Shown: positions 41,373 through 50,883, numbered from the stretch's first letter. The stretch is DNA of 64,000 bases from Acidovorax sp. NCPPB 4044 (GCF_028069655.1 NZ_JAMCOS010000001.1:1394001-1458000), one strand, 5' to 3'. Translations and numbers: made by a program. Notes: generated by a model not told the origin, from the letters alone.

Positions 41373-42290
41373 TCATGCCGTTGCGCCTGCGCCTCTGTGG
41401 CGATCAAGCCGCGCCTCCTCCTGGAGGGCGGCGACGAACAGATCGGCATGCGGACGACCGCTGGCGAGCATCGAGCGCAACACGGTCGGGGTGAGCACGA
41501 TGCCGGTCGCGAGCGGCACGACGCTGAGATCGCGGCCCCACGCCAGCCCATCGACGGTGAACTCGTCCACGATCGCCACGCCCACGCCGGCGCGCACCAG
41601 GGCGCACGCGACATCCGTGTGGTAGATGTGGATGCGGGAGGGCAGGTGGACATTGGCCCGTTCGAACGCCGCGGTGACCAGTTGTCCGAAGGGGATGCTC
41701 GGGTGATGGGTGATGACCGGATACGACGCGATGTCCTTGAACTGCGCTGCCGCCAGGCGGGCGAGGGCATGGTCCCGGGGAGCCACGCACACCATGCGGC
41801 CTTCGGTGAAGGGCGTCACCTGCAGGTTCGCGTGGTGCAGCGGCAGCACGGACACCGCCAGGTCCGCGCGGTTGCTCAGCACCTCCCCCGGCATGTCCGC
41901 GAGCAGGCTCGCGCGCACCTGCACTTGCACCTTGGGAAACTGCGTGAGAAATCGCGCGATGGCCCGCGGCACGAGACCGCGGCTGAGGCAATGGCTGGCG
42001 CAGATGTTGAGCGTTCCCGCGGAACCCACCCGCAGGTTCTCGGCCAGATCGGCCAATTGCAGTGCGTGCCGGTAGCAGGCCTCCACTTCGGGAAGCAGCG
42101 CGTTCGCCTCGCCGGTCGGCGCCAGCCGTCCCTTCACGCGCTCGAAGAGCGGATAACCGACATCGCATTCCAGCTGCGTCACCATGCGGCTGACCGCGGA
42201 CGGCGAGAGGCGCATCAGCGATGCGGCGCCCTTGACCGAGCCGGTGAGCATCATTGCCCTGAAAACTTCCATTTGACGAAACTGCAGCAT
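41373..42290 (-). CDS. LysR-type regulator of the cargo operon
   Basis: About 305 residues. Helix-turn-helix MEVFRAMMLTGSVKGAASLMRLSPSAVSRMVTQLE, then an effector domain (CASHCLSRGLVPRAIARFL, VRAGVGVAIVDEFTVDGL). It reads in the same direction as the dehydrogenase operon, 162 bases upstream, so it is not divergent as LTTRs often are. Probably senses the imported acid. Confidence 0.9.
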   Translation of the reverse strand: MLQFRQMEVFRAMMLTGSVKGAASLMRLSPSAVSRMVTQLECDVGYPLFERVKGRLAPTGEANALLPEVEACYRHALQLADLAENLRVGSAGTLNICASHCLSRGLVPRAIARFLTQFPKVQVQVRASLLADMPGEVLSNRADLAVSVLPLHHANLQVTPFTEGRMVCVAPRDHALARLAAAQFKDIASYPVITHHPSIPFGQLVTAAFERANVHLPSRIHIYHTDVACALVRAGVGVAIVDEFTVDGLAWGRDLSVVPLATGIVLTPTVLRSMLASGRPHADLFVAALQEEARLDRHRGAGATA

Positions 42291-42428
42291 GGCGCCTTCA
42301 CGTGGTTGTGGGCGCGTATTTCAACGCGTCCACGGCGCCTCGCCGTCCCTGGATCTATACCGCCGCTTATGCGAGAAATAACTCCCCGTTTGTGGAAGTC
42401 CGGCGCCCCATGGAGCTGGCCATCCGCG

Positions 42429-43139
42429 TCAGGGAAGCGGAGCCGGGGATGCGAGCAGATCGATCGCGGACAGCAGCGCGTCCGCGGAGGTGGCTCCGCT
42501 CAGGACCACGGACCGGCCGGTCTGTCGCTCGTTCAGCCGCAGCGTCGGCGTGCCGCCGATCCCGTCGCGCTGGGCTTGCTGCGCCTGCTGCTGCACGATG
42601 GCCTGCGGGCGCGGACTGTCCAGACACGACTGCAATGCCGGCGTCTCGCCAGGATAGCGGGCGTCCGCGGGAACGCCGCGGCCTTCGGCGCGGGTGTGCG
42701 CATAGATCCACGACACGGCCTGCCAGAAGCCCGCATGGCCCTGCGTTTCGCCTGCGCATTCGGCGAGCCGGGCCTCGCGGCTCGCCGCCGGCTCGTGCAG
42801 GGTGAGCGGCAAGTGTTGCCACTGGAGATGCACATCCGGAGTGGCGTCGATCCAGCGCACCAGTTGAGGGATGTACGTCTGGCAGTAAGGGCATTCGAGG
42901 TCGGCATACACGGTGATCGTGAAGCGCGCATCCGGCCGGCCGTGCGTCCATGGCGGCCCGGCGGGCAGCGGCGGTGCGGTCTGCACGGCGTCGTCGCTGG
43001 CCGCTGGTGCTTGCGTCTCCTTTGGCCAGAGGGCGAGAGCGAGCGCCGCAACCAGCAGCACGACCGCGGCGACGATGGGCCACTCCCTGCTGGCGAGCGC
43101 CGTGCGGCAGCGCGCGAGGCGCTCAAAGAATCCTTGCAT
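42429..43139 (-). CDS. Membrane-anchored DsbA/DsbG-like thiol oxidoreductase
   Basis: About 236 residues: one N-terminal membrane helix (WPIVAAVVLLVAALALALW), then a DsbA-like domain with CPYC (83-86) in VYADLECPYCQTYIPQLVRWI and a cis-Pro region GIGGTPTLRLNE. It probably forms disulfides in the Cys-rich periplasmic transfer proteins (PFL_4710, PFL_4711). Lies 14 bases after the ATPase stop, so in the same operon. Confidence 0.85.
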   Translation of the reverse strand: MQGFFERLARCRTALASREWPIVAAVVLLVAALALALWPKETQAPAASDDAVQTAPPLPAGPPWTHGRPDARFTITVYADLECPYCQTYIPQLVRWIDATPDVHLQWQHLPLTLHEPAASREARLAECAGETQGHAGFWQAVSWIYAHTRAEGRGVPADARYPGETPALQSCLDSPRPQAIVQQQAQQAQRDGIGGTPTLRLNERQTGRSVVLSGATSADALLSAIDLLASPAPLP

Positions 43140-43153
43140 GTCCGGCCTCCGGT

Positions 43154-46099
43154 TCAGTCCAGTGCGTGGTGCGGCAACGGCTCGATGCCGCGCGCGCGGT
43201 CGATCCGCTCGGCGACGAGGATCGCGGCATCCAGTTCGCTGATGCCGTGCTGCTGCATGAGCGCGAAACGCTCCGCCTTCTCTTCGGGCTCGGTCATCGC
43301 CATGGCGAGGTACAGGCTGGGCGGCACGGCACGAAACAGCAGTTCCATGGATTTCGAGAGCACCACCCCCTCGGTGAACTTGCCCGCTTCCTTGCGCGCC
43401 GAGAGCATCAACGCCTTCTGCGCCGCGTTGAGTTCCCTAAACCGCGCGATCTTCTCCACTTCGTCGGGCGGCATGGACAAGCAGATCCACCACTCGATCA
43501 TGTTGAGCATGGGCTCGGCGGCCCGGGGCAGGTCGTCCAGGTTCTGGGTTGCCAACCAGTACCAGGCGCCGAGCTTGCGCCACATCTTGGTGATCTTGAC
43601 CACGTACGGCGCGAGCAGCGGGTTTTTCGTGATGACGTGCCCCTCGTCGGTCACGTTGATGATCGGCCGGCCGAGGAACTGGTCACGCTCGGCGATGTTG
43701 TTCACCGTGTTGATGAGGGAGATGTAGGCCACCGACAGCTGCGCGTTGTAGCCCTCGCGGGCGAAGGTGGCCAGGTCCACGATGGTGATGTCGGCCTCGG
43801 GCCAGGGCGTGCCGTCGCGGTCGAACATCTCGCCGTCCGCGCCCTGGCAGAACATGTCCATCGCGTCCGCCATCTCCAGCAGTCGCGCGCGGCGCGCATC
43901 CGGCAGGTTGCTGTCTCCGGCACGCCCACGCAGCGCATCGCGCACGTCGCGCGTCAGCACCGTGCGGCCGGCGTCGGTGCAGTCACGTGCGGCATCGAGG
44001 ATGCACTGCCGGATCAGGCTGCGGTCCGCGCGCGTCATGCGCGCTTCTTCCTTGTCCTCGCCGCCGGTGATCATCAGGCGGGCGGTGATCTCCAACTCGC
44101 CGAGGACGTCGCGCTGCTCGTCGCCGTCCGTTGCCGCGCCTTCGGCTTCCGCCGCTTCGTCGAGCGCGTCGGCATCGAGCGTGCGGACCTGGCTGGGCGT
44201 GTCCACCAGGCGCCGCGCATCGCCGAAGGGGGCGAGGCTGACGCCCGCGCCCGGCGCGAGCCGCACCCGATGCACCGTGAGGCCCAGGCGGGAGGCAAAG
44301 TCGCCGAACAGGCCGAACGAGTTGCCTGCCTCCACCACGAAGAGGCGCGGGCGGTAGATCGCCATCACCTGGTTGAGCAGGTTGTTGAGCGTGGCGCTCT
44401 TGCCCGAACCCGTCGGGCCGAACAAAAAAAGATGGGCGTTCATTTGCCGATCCCGCCGATTGAGCGGATCGAAGGTGATCGCATCTCCACCGCGGTTGAA
44501 CAGCGTGATGCCCGGGTGACCCGTGCCGCGGCCGCGGCCCCAGATCGGCGCCAGGTTGGCCGCGTGCTGCACGAACATGAGCTGCGTGTACCACTGGCGC
44601 GTGTCCTTGGCCGGGTCGAACACGCAGGGCAGCCAGCGCAAATAGGTGTTTAGCGGCGCGACCTCGTCGTCCTCGCGCACCGGCTGCAGGCCGGCGCCCA
44701 GCATGACGTTGGCGAGCTGCACGCCGCGCTCGTCCAACTGCTCCAGATCCCGGCCGCGCAGGTAGAAGGCGAGGGCACCGCGATAGAGCTTGTGCGCGCT
44801 GCCGATGAGCCCGCGCGCTTCCTGCACGTCGCGACGCGTCTGCTCGGACGCCAGGGTCTCGCCCACGGCCTTGCGCGCCAGGTGGTTGAGATGGGATTCG
44901 AGCACGTCCTGGGGCGTGGCGACGAGCGTCAGGCACATCGCGGTGTCCTCCGGCATCTGGTCGAAAAGCGCGTTGATCGCGTCGCCCTTCCGTGTTTCGC
45001 CGGTGAGGTGCCCCGTGCCCGGCGCATGGCGCAGGCGGTCCATCACCACCGCGCGGTGCGGCATGCCGTCGAACCACCAGAGCCCGTTGGCGACATCGGA
45101 GCGTGGCGCGCCGAAGAAGAGGCGCTGCGCGAAGTCGGTGCCGCTCGCCAGCTCGATCTCGCCCTCTTCGGCATCCTCCGGATAGCGCGTCAGGTCGTAG
45201 AAGCGTTCCCGGTCCAGCGCGCTGCCTCCGAGCAGCGTGGGGCAGGGATTGAACCAGCGCAGCAGCCACGCATGGACGTCGGCCGCGCCGATGCGCTCGG
45301 CACGCACGCCCGCGTTCGCGAGGCCGCCCTGCAGGCGGTCGCAGACCGTGGCCAGCGCCTGCTCAGGCGTGAGGCCGCGGCGCGGGGCTGCGCCGCCCGG
45401 AACGCGCCGATAGACCACCATGCGCACGCGGCGCGATTGCCCCCGCCAGGGCAGGCGCGTGACAGCGCTGTCCTCGAACAGGCCGCCGGATTTGCCGATC
45501 GCGCGCAGGTGGTGCGCGAAGAATCGCTGGTAGAAGGTGGTGAACTCCGAGCCGCGCGCACGCGGTTGCACGTAGGCGTCCAGTCCGCGTAGGTAGCGGT
45601 CCCAATTGGCCTCGTCCTGGGCGTAGAGCTGCACCACCCAGGGCTGGTCGTCCAGTTCGTCGAAGGCATCCTGCAGCGCGTTCTCCAGCGCGTCGCGGGC
45701 CTGCCACAACCAGGCCATCTCGCGACCCTCCGTGCCGATCGGCACGAGCTCAAAGAAGGCCGCGACGGACACGCCATCGTCCAGCAGCATGCAGCGCGAT
45801 TCGGGCAGGTATTCCGCCCAGGGCAGCATGTCCGCGAACGAGGGCGCCACGCCGTAGAGCGCGCGCTCGTCGTCCTCGGTGGCGCGCGGCTGCCCCGGAG
45901 GGCGCGCACGGGTTCCGGGTGTGGGAATGCCGTACCCGGCCAGCCGGGCGACGTGCTCGTCCCACGCATCGGGCGGCGCGCCGCCGGGTTGCTCCTCGGC
46001 GCCCTGGTCCAGCCCAGCCACGCCGGTGCGCATGCGCCGCAGGGCGCCCGCGGCGCGCTCGGACCAATGCCAGCGCGGCCACCGCGGCCACCGCGGCAT
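43154..46099 (-). CDS. Conjugative transfer ATPase, PFL_4706 family (TraC/VirB4-like, TIGR03744)
   Basis: About 981 residues. Walker A FLFGPTGSGKSATLNNLLNQV near residue 555, Walker B-like INVTDEGHVI with the Asp-Glu pair farther on, and the VirB4-type ATQNLDDLPRAAEPML. N-terminal TraC domain (YGVAPSFADMLPWAEYLPESRCMLLDDG). It powers pilus assembly and substrate transfer at the inner membrane of the type IV secretion system. Its ATG overlaps the stop of the lipoprotein gene. Confidence 0.95.
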   Translation of the reverse strand: MPRWPRWPRWHWSERAAGALRRMRTGVAGLDQGAEEQPGGAPPDAWDEHVARLAGYGIPTPGTRARPPGQPRATEDDERALYGVAPSFADMLPWAEYLPESRCMLLDDGVSVAAFFELVPIGTEGREMAWLWQARDALENALQDAFDELDDQPWVVQLYAQDEANWDRYLRGLDAYVQPRARGSEFTTFYQRFFAHHLRAIGKSGGLFEDSAVTRLPWRGQSRRVRMVVYRRVPGGAAPRRGLTPEQALATVCDRLQGGLANAGVRAERIGAADVHAWLLRWFNPCPTLLGGSALDRERFYDLTRYPEDAEEGEIELASGTDFAQRLFFGAPRSDVANGLWWFDGMPHRAVVMDRLRHAPGTGHLTGETRKGDAINALFDQMPEDTAMCLTLVATPQDVLESHLNHLARKAVGETLASEQTRRDVQEARGLIGSAHKLYRGALAFYLRGRDLEQLDERGVQLANVMLGAGLQPVREDDEVAPLNTYLRWLPCVFDPAKDTRQWYTQLMFVQHAANLAPIWGRGRGTGHPGITLFNRGGDAITFDPLNRRDRQMNAHLFLFGPTGSGKSATLNNLLNQVMAIYRPRLFVVEAGNSFGLFGDFASRLGLTVHRVRLAPGAGVSLAPFGDARRLVDTPSQVRTLDADALDEAAEAEGAATDGDEQRDVLGELEITARLMITGGEDKEEARMTRADRSLIRQCILDAARDCTDAGRTVLTRDVRDALRGRAGDSNLPDARRARLLEMADAMDMFCQGADGEMFDRDGTPWPEADITIVDLATFAREGYNAQLSVAYISLINTVNNIAERDQFLGRPIINVTDEGHVITKNPLLAPYVVKITKMWRKLGAWYWLATQNLDDLPRAAEPMLNMIEWWICLSMPPDEVEKIARFRELNAAQKALMLSARKEAGKFTEGVVLSKSMELLFRAVPPSLYLAMAMTEPEEKAERFALMQQHGISELDAAILVAERIDRARGIEPLPHHALD

Positions 46100-46605
46100 C
46101 AGTAGTCCTCCACGCGTTCGCCCGGCATCGCGTACTGGATGCGCTGGTACAGCGGGAACACGGTGCTGTAGCCGGGCACGGGCACCGGGTCCGTGCCCGC
46201 CAGGTGTGGGAACACGTACATGACCAGGTCGGGGTTGGGCAGCCGGCGGAACTGGCGGTAGATCTCGTTCTCCGCCGTGCGGGTGTAGGCCGCGTTGTCC
46301 GCGGGAATGGCCCGCACGTCGGCCGCGGTGAGCGGACGGCGCAGAACCTGCCGTGCGTCCATCAGCTGGCGGGACGCCGCGCCGCCGCCCGTGGCGACGC
46401 CACCAGCACCACTGCCGCCGCCGGTCTCCTGGTCCCAGATGTCGCGGATGGTGCGGTCGCCGTGCGAGAGCAGGTCGTCCTTGTGCGTGGCGCAGCCGGC
46501 CATCAGCACGGCGATGGCGATGAGTGGGGCGCGAAGGACGCGCTGGGTGTGCTGGACATGCTGGATGCGCAGGGACGCGCGGCGCTCAATCCAGGTCGAT
46601 CGCAT
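46099..46605 (-). CDS. Conjugative transfer region lipoprotein (TIGR03751)
   Basis: About 168 residues. Lipobox LMAGC, then THKDDLLSHGDRTIRDIWDQETGG, a Gly-rich stretch, and YTRTAENEIYRQFRRLPNPDLVMYVFPHLAGTDPVPVPGYSTVFPLYQRIQYAMPGER, all of this family. An outer-membrane-associated part of the transfer channel. The start at 46605 (MRSTW) gives the best signal; 46656 is also open. Confidence 0.9.
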   Translation of the reverse strand: MRSTWIERRASLRIQHVQHTQRVLRAPLIAIAVLMAGCATHKDDLLSHGDRTIRDIWDQETGGGSGAGGVATGGGAASRQLMDARQVLRRPLTAADVRAIPADNAAYTRTAENEIYRQFRRLPNPDLVMYVFPHLAGTDPVPVPGYSTVFPLYQRIQYAMPGERVEDY

Positions 46606-48073
46606 GGGGTGCTCCGGTGTGGTGGCGGACCCTGCGGCCCTGGACGTCGTAGTCAATCTGCAACGGCTGTTCGAGGTGGACGGCGACCTGGGCGCCCGGC
46701 GGCACGTACACCGCGGCGAAGGCCTGGCCGTAGAGTTTGTTCACCCACTGCGACATCTCCTGCACGCCGCCGGCGAGGATGCGGCCCATGGCCTCGTTGC
46801 CGGAAATGCCCACCGTGCCGAGCGAGCCGTTGCCGTTGCTCACCACCGCGACATTGCCGCCGTCGCTCTTGATGAGCGAGGCGGCACCCGCGCCCGCGGC
46901 CGTGATGAGGGCCTGCGAGCCGAGGTATTGCTGCGCGTTGCTGCGCCGCTCGCCGCCGACGCAGGGAATGCCGTGCGGATCGCTGATCCAGCCGAGACCT
47001 CCCAGGATCGGGCCCTGGCCGTCGGCAGCGTTGCCATGGCTCGCGTTGCCACGGTTGCCGCCAGCGCCGCCTTGGTTCTTGTCGTCGGGGATGGTGCGGA
47101 TGGTGCCGTCGCGGAACACGACGGTGACCGAGCGGATCTGGCCGCGCACGCACGACAGCGTCCAGTCGCCCGAGGCGGTACCGCTCACCACGGCGCCCGC
47201 CACCTCCGGCAGGTCGATACCGTTGGCCGTGAGGTTGTCGGGTCCGATGAGCACCTTGAAGGGGTAGGGATCGTTGACGGTGCCGTCGATCGGCACGCGG
47301 CCGATCAGGGCGGTCATGGCGACCGAGCCCATCAGCGTGGCGTTCGTGGGGACGGTGTAGACCGGCTTGGCCGGCGGGGGCTCCGCGGCGACCGTGGTGG
47401 TGCCCAGCGAGGTGGCGGCAGTGGAGGCGGAGCCACCAGCCGCATCGCCCTCGGCCGACCCGAAGCGCATGGGGAACCGATCCGGCTTGCCGGTGGCGCC
47501 GGAAGGGCCCTTGCCGGCATCGGGGCGTGCATCGTCGGGCTCAATCCAGCGCACGCCCGGGCCGCCCTGCGCGCCGAAGCCCTTGCCGTCGCCGTCCTCC
47601 AGTCCCAGGCCGACCGGCAGGTCCGCGGAGCCGCCGCCCTTGCCGCCGAGCTGGTCGAGCTTGTGCTGCAGATCCTGCAGCATGCCCTGGGTCTGCTGCT
47701 TCTCGCCGGCCGCCTGCTCGCGCTCCTGCTGCAGGCGGCCGCGCTCGCCGTCGAGCGCGGACTGGATGCGCTGATCAATCGCATTCTCGCGCTGGCGCAG
47801 ACGGTCGTTCTCCGCGCGCTGGCTCTTGTTGTCGCCCATCGCGGTCTGCAGTTCGCCCCGCAACTGCTTCACTTGCGCGACCAGCGTGGCCACGGTGTCG
47901 CGCGGCGTGTCGCCGTCGATCCCCAGGGCCTTCATTTCCTCGGGGGTGAGCTGCGCGGTGCCTTGGCCCGCGGCGGGCCGGTCGGAGCGGCCGGACGAAA
48001 GGTGGATGCCGAGGAACACCAGCAGTGCCGCCACGGGGATCATGAGCCACTTGAGCAGGCTGTTACTTTGCAT
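46586..48073 (-). CDS. Integrating conjugative element protein, PFL_4705 family (TIGR03752, TraB-like)
   Basis: About 495 residues. One N-terminal membrane helix (WLMIPVAALLVFLGIHLSSG), a coiled coil of about 70 residues (VATLVAQVKQLRGELQTAMGDNKSQRAENDRLRQRENAI and on), a Gly-rich linker, then a C-terminal TrbI/VirB10-like domain (TNATLMGSVAMTALIGRVPIDG; PPGAQVAVHLEQPLQIDYD). This scaffold spans the envelope. Overlaps its neighbours. Confidence 0.93.
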   Translation of the reverse strand: MQSNSLLKWLMIPVAALLVFLGIHLSSGRSDRPAAGQGTAQLTPEEMKALGIDGDTPRDTVATLVAQVKQLRGELQTAMGDNKSQRAENDRLRQRENAIDQRIQSALDGERGRLQQEREQAAGEKQQTQGMLQDLQHKLDQLGGKGGGSADLPVGLGLEDGDGKGFGAQGGPGVRWIEPDDARPDAGKGPSGATGKPDRFPMRFGSAEGDAAGGSASTAATSLGTTTVAAEPPPAKPVYTVPTNATLMGSVAMTALIGRVPIDGTVNDPYPFKVLIGPDNLTANGIDLPEVAGAVVSGTASGDWTLSCVRGQIRSVTVVFRDGTIRTIPDDKNQGGAGGNRGNASHGNAADGQGPILGGLGWISDPHGIPCVGGERRSNAQQYLGSQALITAAGAGAASLIKSDGGNVAVVSNGNGSLGTVGISGNEAMGRILAGGVQEMSQWVNKLYGQAFAAVYVPPGAQVAVHLEQPLQIDYDVQGRRVRHHTGAPHAIDLD

Positions 48074-49082
48074 GATCGGCTCCCGACGGCGGCTGCGGTG
48101 GAGGTGCCAGCACGGGCGCGGCGTCCGTCGCGTCCGTCGCGTCCTTCGCAGGTGTCGGCAGGTTCTGCGCCGCGTCGATGCGGCCGATGCGCGGCAGCAG
48201 CGCATTGCCCAGCCCGCTTCCGCGCGTGACCAGGTAGAGCACGGTGGTATCGGTGGCGTCTCCCGCCGGCCCCAGGCCCGGGTGCTGGAACGTCGCGGCC
48301 ACGAAATCGCCGATGAGCATGCGCGGATCGAGGTCCACCCAGCGCGGCGAGGTGTTGGTCAGGCGCACCGCGGTGACCCACTGGTCTTCCATGCGCCAAG
48401 CGGCCAGCGCCCGCGCATGCACCGGCAGGGCCGGCGCGAGTGCGTCCAGGTCGAGCCCGCGGGGCAGGCGCGCCGGGGTCACACCGCCCGCGGGCTCCAC
48501 GGTGCGCAGCGGCGCATAGAGGTTCTGCGCCGCGTAGCGGGTGAGCACGACGGCGACCGGCGTTTCGTGGCGCACCCGCGGGGCGGCATCGGGCGGCGCG
48601 GCGTTGGGCGACAGTGCATCGGCGGGTTGCCCGCCGGCATCCGCCCCGGTGCCGCCCGCCCGATCGCGCGCGCCGTAGCGCGGTCCTGCCCCATCGCCTT
48701 CGACGATGCGGATCGGCTCCAGGGGCTCCAGCGGTGCTGGGCCGGCCTGGGCCGGTGCGGCGGCGATGTCGATCAGGATCAGCGCGCCGCTGTCGGCGTC
48801 CTGCAACTGCAGCCGCGTCGGCTCGATCGCCTCGCTGGCCTTGAGGTAGATCGCGCCGCCCGCGCTCTGCACGCGCAGCCGGTCGGCGATGGCCGCGGGC
48901 ACGCCGACGCGCACGTTGCGGTCGATGAACACCACGCGCTCCTCGCCGACGCGCAGGGGGACCGCGAGCGGCATGCGATCCCACCGCAGGATCTGTACCG
49001 CGTGGGCTGCGGGCGTGGCGCCCAGCCAGAGCGTCGCCCAGAGGGCGGCTGCGCGCAGGGCGGACGGTTGGGTGCGCATCAT
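48063..49082 (-). CDS. Integrating conjugative element protein, PFL_4704 family (TIGR03749, TraK-like)
   Basis: About 339 residues. Signal peptide (AALWATLWLGATPAAHA), then VQILRWDRMPLAVPLRVGEERVVFIDRNVRVGVPAAIADRLRVQSAGGAIYLKA, the TraK-like secretin part, and a C-terminal domain with VLYLVTRGSGLGNALLP. The middle is Ala/Pro-rich. Start at the first of two adjacent ATGs, coupled to the PFL_4703 stop. Confidence 0.9.
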   Translation of the reverse strand: MMRTQPSALRAAALWATLWLGATPAAHAVQILRWDRMPLAVPLRVGEERVVFIDRNVRVGVPAAIADRLRVQSAGGAIYLKASEAIEPTRLQLQDADSGALILIDIAAAPAQAGPAPLEPLEPIRIVEGDGAGPRYGARDRAGGTGADAGGQPADALSPNAAPPDAAPRVRHETPVAVVLTRYAAQNLYAPLRTVEPAGGVTPARLPRGLDLDALAPALPVHARALAAWRMEDQWVTAVRLTNTSPRWVDLDPRMLIGDFVAATFQHPGLGPAGDATDTTVLYLVTRGSGLGNALLPRIGRIDAAQNLPTPAKDATDATDAAPVLAPPPQPPSGADHAK

Positions 49083-49771
49083 GGCGTGGCTCCAGGCAAT
49101 GCCGCGGGCGGAGCGGCCGGGGTGGTGGGTGTGGGCGCCGGAGCGGGAGCGGAGATGCGCTGCGGCGCGCCGCTGTAGCAGTCGAGTGCCAGGCCGAAAG
49201 GGTTGCGCTCGGGATCGACGTCCAGGCGCACGACCTTGAGCGGATACCGCACGAGCGCGCGCTTGACCTGCTCGCCGCCGTAATACTCGTCGGCGCTCAC
49301 GTCGAGGGTGACCACCCAGTCGCGCTCGGACAGCACCCTGACGCGCGCCGCGGGGTCTTCTCCGTAGCCGCGGCCGGGGATCTCGTAGAGGCCCCGTACG
49401 CGCTGGCGCAGCTCGCCGTTGTTGCGCCGCGTCTCGTAGTCCTGCTGCAGCAGCGCCTGGCAGGCGGGCGTCAGGTAGGCGGACAGGGCGCGCAGGTTGC
49501 GGGGGTAGTCCTCCTCGCCATTGGTCGGCCAGCGGTTGAGCTGCTGGAAGACGTAGAGCGTGAAGGCATACACGCTCTCGGGCGGTACGTCCCACCACTT
49601 GCGCGTGCTGCCCGAGCGCAGGTCCGGCGGCACGTGGATGGTGAGGTGGCGCGGCGCGTTCCACCAGCCCAGGCCCATCAGCAGCGCGAGCGCGAACAGT
49701 GCCGCGCCGGCCCGCCGCAGCGTCGCGACGTGGGCCTGCAGGTGCGCGACCTCGTTCTTGAAGCGGCTCAT
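49079..49771 (-). CDS. Integrating conjugative element protein, PFL_4703 family (TIGR03746, TraE-like)
   Basis: About 230 residues. One helix (AGAALFALALLMGLGWWNAP), then HLTIHVPPDLRSGSTRKWWDVPPESVYAFTLYVFQQLNRWPTNGEEDYPRNL, VRVLSERDWVVTLDV and ERNPFGLALDC, all family marks. Inner-membrane component of the TraE/VirB8 type. The start at 49771 begins MSRFKNEVAHLQ. Confidence 0.93.
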   Translation of the reverse strand: MSRFKNEVAHLQAHVATLRRAGAALFALALLMGLGWWNAPRHLTIHVPPDLRSGSTRKWWDVPPESVYAFTLYVFQQLNRWPTNGEEDYPRNLRALSAYLTPACQALLQQDYETRRNNGELRQRVRGLYEIPGRGYGEDPAARVRVLSERDWVVTLDVSADEYYGGEQVKRALVRYPLKVVRLDVDPERNPFGLALDCYSGAPQRISAPAPAPTPTTPAAPPAALPGATP

Positions 49772-50223
49772 GGGCGGCCCCGAGTGCGGGGGGCAGGGCG
49801 AGTGGGGGGGCGAGTAGGCGTGCGAGCGGGCGAGCGCGTGCGGCGTGTCGTCCAGTATCCGGTGCGTGTCACCAGGCCATGGCCTGCGGGCCGGTCGGTC
49901 CGGTGCGGGCGCCGCAGGACCAGACGCCACTGCAGCTGGCGGTACAGCCAGGTGTCGGGACGCCCGCGCTTCTGGCGGCGCAGGACGCCGCCGCCGATGA
50001 AAACGCCTGCGGCAATGCCCACCACGATCATGGTGGGCACCATCGCGATGCTGCGCGTGACCCATGCCAGCGGCAGGCCCGCGAGCAGTCCGGCGGCGGC
50101 GGAAGCACCGGCGCAGACCCAGAGCTCGTCGGCCGTCAGGCCGCGCACCACCACCGGCTGGCGGTTGAGGCGGTGCGGGAGGAACGCGACGAGGCCGTCG
50201 CGCGGGCTGTCCTGGGGCGCCAT
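49768..50223 (-). CDS. Conjugative transfer region protein (TIGR03750, TraL-like)
   Basis: About 151 residues. LPHRLNRQPVVVRGLTADELWVCAGASAAAGLLAGLPLAWV and a second helix (MVPTMIVVGIAAGVFIGGGVLRRQKRGRP) make a two-helix inner-membrane protein typical of this family. The C-terminal Arg/Pro/Thr-rich tail is probably disordered. Confidence 0.9.
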   Translation of the reverse strand: MAPQDSPRDGLVAFLPHRLNRQPVVVRGLTADELWVCAGASAAAGLLAGLPLAWVTRSIAMVPTMIVVGIAAGVFIGGGVLRRQKRGRPDTWLYRQLQWRLVLRRPHRTDRPAGHGLVTRTGYWTTRRTRSPARTPTRPPTRPAPRTRGRP

Positions 50224-50233
50224 CGATGCCGCC

Positions 50234-50602
50234 CTACAGGATCGCCGTGGCCTTGGTGAGCAGCCAGATGCCCACCACCAGCAGCATCGCGCCCACGGCC
50301 ACCGTCAGGCCGAACTGGCCCCAGGTCGCGCGTCCCGTGTGGATCTCGGAATAGCGTGTGTAGGCGTGGTAGCAGACGCCCACGAACATCGAGGCGACGA
50401 CCAGCAGCGCGACGAGCAGGACGATGTCGTAGCCATAGTTCTGCAGCGTCTGCAGGATGCCCTTGCCGGCGCCGCGGGACGGATCTTCCATCGTGGGCAG
50501 GCCGGATGCGATGGCGGGGATCGCGACGGGCGGCAGGGCGGTCGCCATCGCGATGCGTGCGGTGCGCGATGCACCGCGGCGAGGGCAGTGGTGGGGGTTC
50601 AT
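50234..50602 (-). CDS. Integrating conjugative element membrane protein, PFL_4702 family (TIGR03745)
   Basis: About 122 residues, with two helices (YDIVLLVALLVVASMFVGVCYHAYTRYSEI and WGQFGLTVAVGAMLLVVGIWLLTKATAIL) after a leader region (IAMATALPPVAIPAIASGLPTMEDPSRG). Pilin-like or TrbC-like membrane component. The start at 50602 follows GAGG; an ATG at 50620, coupled to the preceding stop, is the alternative. Confidence 0.88.
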   Translation of the reverse strand: MNPHHCPRRGASRTARIAMATALPPVAIPAIASGLPTMEDPSRGAGKGILQTLQNYGYDIVLLVALLVVASMFVGVCYHAYTRYSEIHTGRATWGQFGLTVAVGAMLLVVGIWLLTKATAIL

Positions 50603-50619
50603 GGCGAATCCTCGGTTCA

Positions 50620-50883
50620 TCAAGAAAGCAGGAGAAAGGTCAGCACGAGGTACAGCGCGAGGAAGCGCACGATTACGACGGCGAATTGGCGCTGGGAGAG
50701 GCGTTGCTCGGCCCAGCCGGTGTAGGCGGAGCGCATGGCCCACACGCCCCACAGCAGCAGAACGGCGAAGACGAAACTCAGCACGACGGTCGAGACGGCA
50801 GAAGGCGTGAAGCCGCCATTGGCCTGGAACGCGGCAATCTGTTCCGCTGTCGCGGTCATCGCGATCGCTCCCGCTGCGGCCAA
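50620..50883 (-). CDS. Integrating conjugative element protein, PFL_4701 family (TIGR03758)
   Basis: About 87 residues. AAFQANGGFTPSAVSTVVLSFVFAVLLLWGVWAMRSAYTGWAEQRLSQRQFAVVIVRFLALYLVLTFLLLS has two helices separated by a short loop, as in this family. The true start may be at M9 (MTATAEQIAAFQ) rather than the first codon. Overlaps its neighbour. Confidence 0.9.
   Translation of the reverse strand: MAAAGAIAMTATAEQIAAFQANGGFTPSAVSTVVLSFVFAVLLLWGVWAMRSAYTGWAEQRLSQRQFAVVIVRFLALYLVLTFLLLS

Noticed and set aside
40035..43727. 1230-residue plus-strand open frame
   Set aside because: Antisense to the TctC, dehydrogenase, LysR, DsbA-like and ATPase genes, which have clear motifs.
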